Of a stretch of 64,000 nt of DNA, positions 60,201 to 64,000 are shown one piece after another. Source of the stretch: Chromohalobacter canadensis (GTDB lineage Bacteria > Pseudomonadota > Gammaproteobacteria > Pseudomonadales > Halomonadaceae); assembly GCF_029544075.1 (NCBI RefSeq), contig NZ_JAJQJH010000003.1:124001-188000 (forward strand). The letters run 5' to 3'. The position numbers and the translations under genes were made by a program. Numbering within the stretch: position 1 is the stretch's first letter; every line of letters begins with the position of its first letter. The notes beneath the pieces are model-generated. The model saw only the letters and a list, made by a program, of their open reading frames with translations. It was not told the origin of the DNA and did not search any database.

Positions 60201-62587
60201 CCAATGGCGCGCTTCATGCCATGCTCCATAATGGCCGCATCCGTCTCGATCCTGAGGAGAAAATCATCCAGCTTCAGGAAGGCGACGCCAAAGGCCTAGG
60301 CGAGGTGTTAGGTCGTCTCGGCAGTGCCGCCGAAATCGAGCGTTTCATGGGCTGGATCGCGGGGAATCGCGCGGCGCGCCTGGCCGAAGAGGGCCGGGAA
60401 AACCTGTTCGACGCGGGCGATATCGGCGCCATGAAGGACTGGAATCGCGGCACGTTGGATGATGGTCGCAGCCGCGATGCCGTCTACCAGGAGGTATTTG
60501 CCGAGTTTCAGCAATATCGCGACGACGTGCTGGCCGTAGCCGAGCAGAGCGGCATCATCTCCAAGGAGCAGCGCGAGATGTGGGCCGAGGAGTTCTATGT
60601 GCCGTTCTATCGCCTGTCCGAGGACAACGGCGGCTCCACGGGGCAGCTCGCCACCAATGGGCTATCGCGTCAACAGGCATATAAGAAGCTCAAGGGTGGG
60701 ACGGATAACCTCAACGACCTACTTCAGAACACGATGATGAACTTCCACCACCTGATGGATGCCAGCCTGAAGAACCAGGCCGCGTCCCAGGCGGTGGAGA
60801 ACGCCAAGGCCATGGGCATGGCCGAGGTCGTGCCGGAGAGCAACCGCGATACGACCACGAGCACCTTCGTCATGGAGAACGGCAAGAAGGTCTTCTACCA
60901 GATCGACGATCCGTTGGTGTTCGAGGCACTGACCGCGCTTGCTCACCCTGGCATGAACAGCAGCATCATGAAGGTCATGCGCGGCTTCAAGCGCGTATTC
61001 ACCAACCTGACCACCACCACGCCGCAATTCATGGTCGCCAACCTGATTCGCGACTCGCTGCAGGCGACGGCCACCAACAACGTCTCGAAGAACGCCTTCA
61101 AGAACGTGATCAACGGTGCCGGCGCTTACCGTGACCAACGGCTGCGCGCCCAGATGCTGGCCAGCGGGGCCAGTTTCCGCTTCGGCCATTTGTACGGCAA
61201 CAACCCGGACGAACTGCGTTCACAGCTCACGCGCAACATGCGTGACGCCAAGATCGTGGATGGCCCATCGGGCGTGCCTGACGCGCTGCGTGCTGGCTGG
61301 GCGTGGTGGAACGACGTCAACGACGCCACGGAGAACGTCAATCGTGCCGCTATCTATTCGCAAAACCGCGAGGGCGGCGAGCTGCGTGCGGCATTCGAAT
61401 CACGCGATCTTATCGACTTCAGCGCCCATGGTGCATGGCCTGCCGTGCGCGTCCTGATCGACATCGTGCCGTTCTTGAACGCGCGCATTCAGGGCCTGGA
61501 CAAGATCTATCGCTCGGGCGTCAAGCCTGGCGCCAGCGTCATGGCTGAAGCTTTCGGAAAGGGCAAGGCCGGAGTGCGCGACAAGCAGGCCGCCGCGCGA
61601 TTCTGGACCGTGGCCGGGACGCTGACAGCGGCCACCATCGCCCTGTACCTGCACAATCGGGATGACGAGGAATACCAGAAGCTCGAGGACTGGCAGAAGG
61701 ACACCTACTGGTTCTTCCGCGTCGGCGACCAGGGGTTCTTCATTCCAAAGCCATTCGAGGTCGGGGCGATTGCCACCATGGCGGAGCGCATCACCGAGCA
61801 ATTTGCCGACGACGAGGCGACGGGCAAACTGTTTAGTCAGCGCATGATCCACATGGTGACGGACACCTTCAGCTTCTCGCCAGTGCCGCAGATGATGCAG
61901 CCGGCCCTGGACGTGTACGCCAACTATGACGCCTTCACAGGGCGCCCCATCGAATCCATGGGCATGGAGCGCCTATCTCCAGAGCTGCGCAAGCGCTCGA
62001 GCACGTCGAAGGCAGCGGAATGGATCAGCGGCGCACTGAACAGCACCCTCGGCGCCGTCGGCAGCGCGGACACCAACCCGTTCGCGCTGTCTCCCGTCCA
62101 GGTGGACCACCTGATCGGGGGCTACCTGGGGCAAGTTGGCACTTGGGCGGCATCGTCCGGCGACGTGGCGTGGCGTGTAGCCACCGGCAAGGAGAGTCCG
62201 GCGCAACACTGGTATGAATACCAGCCGGTGCGTCGCTTCTACCAGAACCTGGGAAACGAGGACCGTTACACCAAGTACGGCACGATCTTCTACGAAGGGC
62301 TGCGCGAGGCAAGTCGCGCGTATTCGGACATGAAAGAGCTGCGCGAGATGAACCAGCTCGAGGAAGCGGCCGAACTGGCCGAGTCCAAGCGCGACATGCT
62401 AGCCCTGCGCAAGCCGCTCAACCGTGCCCAGTCCCGGATGAATACCCTTAACAAGCGTATCGACCTGATTCGTAGATCAAACGTCGACGGCGAGCTCAAG
62501 CGTCAGCGCATCGACCGCCTGCGTGCAATCAAGAATCAGATCCAGCAGACATTGGCCGGACGCATCACGCAGGCGCGCAGCAACTGA
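54284..62587 (+). CDS. Giant polyvalent virion protein (2767 aa) with two metallopeptidase-like motifs
   Basis: A very large late protein of the phage/ICE polyvalent type. Visible parts in order: small-residue segment at about 135-190 (possible membrane insertion); charged repeats; a DdrB/ParB-like domain at about 665-900 (YRVMDAAELTPSNTPDGQVN; VESGNGRTMAISQAYEQG); LPD-type domain with HEWFHALD (zincin HExxH at H1530-H1534 plus D1537); VHEAVGHKG near 1752, a second zincin-like motif; helical middle; LPD38-like C-terminal part (TTTTPQFMVANLIRDSLQAT) and a hydrophobic helix near 2445-2460. Likely ejected with the DNA and cleaved or acting in the new host to protect the genome. Confidence 0.85.
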   Translation: MALLEDLRAASPRLQSASDEQLLNVLAQQPEYQGLSDGELKAVAYGQDGAPEENEPGFGAGVAAGVDQLQAMGGGLLMAAGEKAGSEDAYEAGKGIYDRNMEEAQENALGYGFTDLFSDPDTSSWQWAKYTAGNLLPTMATAAAGGGVGGVGARMLAGSVAKRAATQAGQAIGAYGASAGMETGAIMGETDDADVALAHGSVAGALDALPIMRALRKVGGNELADKAASEISDSALSSLKQKAGQSLKGATGKGALTQALAETSTEGLQTLIEQHANYWVDNNGESLLSNLGEANWKEIVDASAAGALGGGVMGAPAGLAERGQARRALSNMPDGSQSAEAGATEQGPDGDPDPSVFDNANVSQQEYRDSWAEYDTPPAQRAQRRKEQAIAEARQQTADAGGDALQQAQAAQQAEQMAEGVNQEEQAAEAPRQSAEIGNRIQLAMNAAEDMEPLANGTEQGKTRLRNMNAVLQRAESAYADGNIELANRLTGRAEMIGRNLTQSLNRQGSRERPATGTWERAAPFGGRLGQDSAGRLNAPDDVIYGEGPTADTTQYDAQARSVRRDERMQAQRQGAERMRANVAEQRPQIPDQGIVYGDGPIAGNANTGMDQPVQRPRFTDTGARGNAESQRAEMERQAQRVAELERTRGPSETTYLPENTPIQTRYRVMDAAELTPSNTPDGQVNARYPRELQPRDRTNANSQVQVRNIAANLNPERLGRSTDAATGAPIVGPDGVVESGNGRTMAISQAYEQGNADGYRQHVMRQARDMGMDTEAVAAMDRPVLVRERSTNVDRADFARRANESTVAGMTAYEQAQADADALTTDDIQRWAPDQSGDPLAASNRDFMRRFVQQLGNNEAARYTTRDGQASPELGQRMQRAVFAKAYRDSDMVEMVTEQGDAMRNLSAALQVAAPDIALARDTGNQDALTTTDTINDAVRIVRRARQNGVAIRELVNQGDAFSQSPSPLTADLALFMNANMRSRQALADAMRYIGQATRQRAEGARNGALFEDTTTNRDVIDEGFRQADTPQRSATPDVSGRDREGESAQSPDRAEGAQAGQQDEAVDDAPLLDTYTEQDIAERERARQQAEQKGADQRQREAQRAQADTEANDFRLAGSNRPADVATAGGQQDLTDAETSPRNGQSREDRIEDFGEKIGGARKDQARQILSGLNDEADTSSTLSEAFPAPNYSKLVEEGTDPRAAALVAVLRASIPSKPRRGLRLQQWVKGLNSAREMARQVLDGSMDIDAAFQAPASRRYRQLEGALRTAEIIAPLKPSLYTKAAKWRVDAEAGFTLYNGQPFNPNQTVYMLKDPRGRDTGVWETDFEQMRSKAANVITRAVENDGSKPRSRQTKIDVYRDTRTGERFLGFKNRSTTIRLRSGFESVKEAVDYLDGHRDELQAQIDSMRRGPRMRRGENSPRIGDEVRDGDVTPEQFQEAFGFRGVEFGNYVEGQRRQADLNQAHDALMDLATTLGVPPHALSLDGTLGLAFGARGKGGRGAPVAHYESGRVVINLTKTEGPGSLAHEWFHALDNFIPGGQGARNYQTDLTTDGPARVELAERWREMRKALKDSGFEKRSKEFDVPRSKPYYGTPIEMAARAFERYTRDKMMAEGNRNDYLVNIDKEGGAYPTDAEMRTIKPALDRLLGTLEHRDTTRGVELYAMSAGGEALRPAPRAEDIRQALKGNPELSEVNVIQSSSELPPEALLGMLLRDVNPQEVAAMYNGGDLYVIADNVDSTQEAVRYAVHEAVGHKGIRAVLGEDLDPVMRQLYKTLPLSKKGREALNEVLESYSFLDRNNANDQITIGQEMVAHLLEKGYRPKAWQRAVAKIRELLRRAFPGVGWTYTDVLALGERSRDYLRRQQAERQGEDVQLYSLRGKQRYAFETQFDDFTDADRDAAAKIGARTPPQRAMEWFKEKADRASLKIRQGMVDRYAAFREMDEQLYGESAMGENIQRSSWVLARMSNAANGALHAMLHNGRIRLDPEEKIIQLQEGDAKGLGEVLGRLGSAAEIERFMGWIAGNRAARLAEEGRENLFDAGDIGAMKDWNRGTLDDGRSRDAVYQEVFAEFQQYRDDVLAVAEQSGIISKEQREMWAEEFYVPFYRLSEDNGGSTGQLATNGLSRQQAYKKLKGGTDNLNDLLQNTMMNFHHLMDASLKNQAASQAVENAKAMGMAEVVPESNRDTTTSTFVMENGKKVFYQIDDPLVFEALTALAHPGMNSSIMKVMRGFKRVFTNLTTTTPQFMVANLIRDSLQATATNNVSKNAFKNVINGAGAYRDQRLRAQMLASGASFRFGHLYGNNPDELRSQLTRNMRDAKIVDGPSGVPDALRAGWAWWNDVNDATENVNRAAIYSQNREGGELRAAFESRDLIDFSAHGAWPAVRVLIDIVPFLNARIQGLDKIYRSGVKPGASVMAEAFGKGKAGVRDKQAAARFWTVAGTLTAATIALYLHNRDDEEYQKLEDWQKDTYWFFRVGDQGFFIPKPFEVGAIATMAERITEQFADDEATGKLFSQRMIHMVTDTFSFSPVPQMMQPALDVYANYDAFTGRPIESMGMERLSPELRKRSSTSKAAEWISGALNSTLGAVGSADTNPFALSPVQVDHLIGGYLGQVGTWAASSGDVAWRVATGKESPAQHWYEYQPVRRFYQNLGNEDRYTKYGTIFYEGLREASRAYSDMKELREMNQLEEAAELAESKRDMLALRKPLNRAQSRMNTLNKRIDLIRRSNVDGELKRQRIDRLRAIKNQIQQTLAGRITQARSN

Positions 62588-62809
62588 TCAACGCCGAACG
62601 GCGCCCACTCCCAGCAGGAAGAGGGCGCCGAACAGCAGCATAGGCACGTTGGCCAACAGCGCGATAATCAACACGAGCCCAGGGAGGCCGAGGTAGCTCA
62701 CCATCAGCCAGCCTTGCACGTTCTGCCAATCCTTCGGCATGCCGATCATAACCAGTAGGCCGAGAATCGGCAGGATGAAGGCCAGGCCGAAAATGGTTCC
62801 GGTATCCAT
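62588..62809 (-). CDS. Small two-helix membrane protein (73 aa)
   Basis: IFGLAFILPILGLLVMIGMP and LGLPGLVLIIALLANVPMLL are two clear membrane helices; basic end GAVRR. Opposite strand to the late genes, right after the giant gene: a moron position. Superinfection-exclusion is one possibility. Confidence 0.68.
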   Translation of the reverse strand: MDTGTIFGLAFILPILGLLVMIGMPKDWQNVQGWLMVSYLGLPGLVLIIALLANVPMLLFGALFLLGVGAVRR

Positions 62810-62810
62810 A

Positions 62811-63407
62811 TTACCTCAAGCCAAAGGCGTGGTAGGCGCGATTCAGTTGGGCGCGAAAATCGCTTTCGGTGAAGGCGCCCAGCTCGTCACAACTGATGCC
62901 CTCGGTATAGGTGCCGACGAAACGCTTATCCGCTCGCTGCGAAAGCACCTGCAGGTCGGTGGTCGTCGCGCACTTCGCTGCGCCGTCAGGGACGAGAGAA
63001 GAATCTGCCGCCACCTGTGTCATACGACCTTTGCGGAATAGGTAGGTGACACGATGATCGCTGACGAATTCATAGCCATCGGAGTGCTCGGGAGGTAAGA
63101 AGCGCGAGCGCGACGTCAGGCGTTCGAAGAGCGCCGTCATAACGCGCGCATCGCCACTGCCATCCGACCAGCCAAAGCCATGCGACGTGCGTGTCGTACC
63201 ACCTTGCTCGCTGGCCTTTGTGTAGTCTTCATGTGCTTTTTCGGAAAAGCCTGACTGGTAAACGAAACCCTTTGGGGAAGGGATTTCCGAGACCGGATAG
63301 CCCGGTGCCAGAACGGCATCATTCTTATGTCGTGGTTGATCAGCGCCAGGTTGCATGCCTGCACACCCCGCCAACAAAGCAAGGCTGGCAATCGCCATCT
63401 TCTTCAT
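62811..63407 (-). CDS. Lipoprotein (198 aa), accessory
   Basis: Lipobox LLAGC (Cys15) after a short signal MKKMAIASLA. Mature part is a globular domain with several Cys (CATTTDLQVL; GISCDELGAF) and a strand-rich middle (YEFVSDHRVTYLFRKGRM). Anchored to a membrane; may be expressed in the lysogen and alter the surface. One base from the next gene, so likely co-transcribed with it. Not recognised. Confidence 0.75.
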   Translation of the reverse strand: MKKMAIASLALLAGCAGMQPGADQPRHKNDAVLAPGYPVSEIPSPKGFVYQSGFSEKAHEDYTKASEQGGTTRTSHGFGWSDGSGDARVMTALFERLTSRSRFLPPEHSDGYEFVSDHRVTYLFRKGRMTQVAADSSLVPDGAAKCATTTDLQVLSQRADKRFVGTYTEGISCDELGAFTESDFRAQLNRAYHAFGLR

Positions 63408-63493
63408 GTGTAGCCCCTTCTTAATGAGACGCCCCTCACTCTAGCGTGGAGCGAAGCGCACCGCGAGGGCCTGCCAAACGCAGAGGCGTCACA

Positions 63494-63745
63494 TCACTTG
63501 CCCAAGCTCTCGCCAACCAGCTCTAGGATGGCTTCGCGGTGCTGATCCCATACCGACTCGGGAATCTCATCAGCCAGGCGCGCAGGCATCTCGCCGCAGG
63601 TCTCCCATATTTCCTCGCATTCCGAGCGTGGCAGTCCGTAGGAAGCCTTTCTCATCCTGTAGCGTACATTGATCCTGACGAACAGGCCGCTTTCCAGGCG
63701 CTGGATGCCATAGCTGATACCTCGGAAGTGGATTGGGTCTGGCAT
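63494..63745 (-). CDS. Phage hypothetical protein (83 aa)
   Basis: MPDPIHFRGISYGIQRLESG; acidic C-terminus. Last gene before the right att region, on the leftward strand. Not recognised. Confidence 0.6.
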   Translation of the reverse strand: MPDPIHFRGISYGIQRLESGLFVRINVRYRMRKASYGLPRSECEEIWETCGEMPARLADEIPESVWDQHREAILELVGESLGK

Positions 63746-63802
63746 GATTCGCTCGCACCTTGGTCTGAAAACAAGCGTTTATGCACCGGGACGGCGAATA
63801 TT

Positions 63803-63832
63803 CTATAACGGGGATCGTTATAGACGTTATAG
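63803..63832. repeat. Right arm-type repeats
   Basis: CTATAACG (63803-63810), CGTTATAG (63816-63823) and CGTTATAG (63825-63832). Same octamers as 12834-12855 near attL. Confidence 0.68.
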
Positions 63833-63861
63833 GAAGCGGGGATTTTGAGAGGCGGGAACGA

Positions 63862-63895
63862 AAAAGGGAACCAGCTAAGTAGCTGATTCCCTTTT
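63862..63895 (-). terminator. Phage-borne terminator for the rebuilt tRNA-Ser(TGA)
   Basis: Minus strand AAAAGGGAA-CAGCTA-loop-TAGCTG-TTCCCTTTT, ending TTTTTCG, just downstream of the tRNA. Replaces the chromosomal terminator left at 12666-12710. Confidence 0.85.
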
Positions 63896-63901
63896 AGAAT
63901 T

Positions 63902-63963
63902 TGGCGGAGGGACAGGGATTCGAACCCTGGGAAGGCGCAAACCTTCGCCGGTTTTCAAGACCG
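63902..63963 (-). repeat. attR core within tRNA-Ser(TGA)
   Basis: 62 bp identical to attL at 12722-12783. The strand exchange occurred within this block, which includes the 3' side of the anticodon loop. Confidence 0.92.
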
Positions 63964-63991
63964 GTGCATTCAACCGCTCTGCCATCCCTCC
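63902..63991 (-). tRNA. tRNA-Ser(TGA), rebuilt by the prophage
   Basis: 90-nt class II tRNA with encoded CCA. Anticodon loop CTTGAAA, anticodon TGA; variable arm GAAGG...CCTTC; T-loop GTTCGAATC. Its 3' 62 nt (63902-63963) are the attR core and come from the phage; the 5' part is chromosomal. Confidence 0.96.
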
Positions 63992-64000
63992 GGCTTACGG

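Larger units (their letters stand above)
12722..63963. mobile_element. Temperate podovirus-type prophage in tRNA-Ser(TGA)
   Basis: Bounded by a 62-bp direct repeat of the tRNA 3' end. Modules in order: int/xis, leftward early and recombination genes, CI-like repressor, Cro, O-type initiator and helicase, anti-CRISPR operon, lysis, terminase, portal/scaffold/capsid, short-tail genes, and accessory genes. All expected modules are present with open frames, the only broken-looking one being the split terminase, so it may be inducible. The N4-gp56-like capsid, adaptor, nozzle-type protein and giant ejection-type protein indicate a short-tailed virion. Confidence 0.93.

Noticed and set aside
1-64000. 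CRISPR array or insertion sequence
   Set aside because: No regularly spaced direct repeats and no transposase-like ORF or IS-type terminal repeats were seen.

Overview
The window is GC-rich gammaproteobacterial chromosome, most likely from a salt-tolerant Halomonadaceae member (Halomonas or Chromohalobacter type). That assignment is inferred from protein flavour and gene order, not from a search. It has two parts. Positions 1-12612 are ordinary chromosome. Positions 12722-63963 are one apparently intact temperate phage genome (about 51 kb) inserted in a serine tRNA gene.

Chromosome: rnhA, dnaQ and nudC form a compact run, followed by an SCP2-domain protein, sohB, an ArsR-type regulator, yhhQ behind a candidate preQ1-I riboswitch, and a YbfF-type esterase. 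Next comes a thiamine-precursor ABC transporter (thiZXY, minus strand) behind a clear TPP riboswitch, then a divergent phosphotransferase-fold protein, a CPA1 K+/H+ antiporter, a small zinc-ribbon protein, a PrpA/B-type phosphatase and tRNA-Ser(CGA).

Prophage: the integrase targets tRNA-Ser(TGA). A 62-bp direct repeat marks the two ends. The right copy rebuilds a complete tRNA with a phage-borne terminator, and the left copy is the displaced 3' end. Arm-type repeats (CTATAACG/CGTTATAG) lie inside both ends. The leftward operon runs from a strong PL promoter (operator-overlapped, with an rrn-like boxA in its leader) through many small genes, a Rad52-like annealing protein, SSB, RdgC, an orphan cytosine methyltransferase, Xis-like DUF4224 and integrase. 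A LexA/CI-type repressor and a Cro-like protein face each other across three operators. The rightward operon encodes an O-type initiator with internal iterons, a DnaB-type helicase, Lar-, NinB-, Ref- and RusA-like proteins. An anti-CRISPR operon follows: an AcrIF11-family protein, its Aca2 repressor and a third uncharacterised gene.

Late region: a promoter-terminator-structured-leader arrangement precedes lysis genes (lambda R-type endolysin, two holin candidates). Then come terminase (with the large subunit split by an HNH-containing cassette), portal, scaffold, N4-gp56-like major capsid protein, podovirus-type tail genes, and a 2767-residue polyvalent virion protein. Three leftward accessory genes close the right end.

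Most unusual signals: (1) a series of GNRA-capped hairpins, covarying in the stem, just upstream of start codons of late genes; (2) two copies of one structured RNA, one in the early leftward operon and one in the late leader, plus a related long inverted repeat; (3) the acrIF11-aca2 operon with an unknown third gene; (4) the split terminase with an HNH reading frame that runs into the second terminase half.
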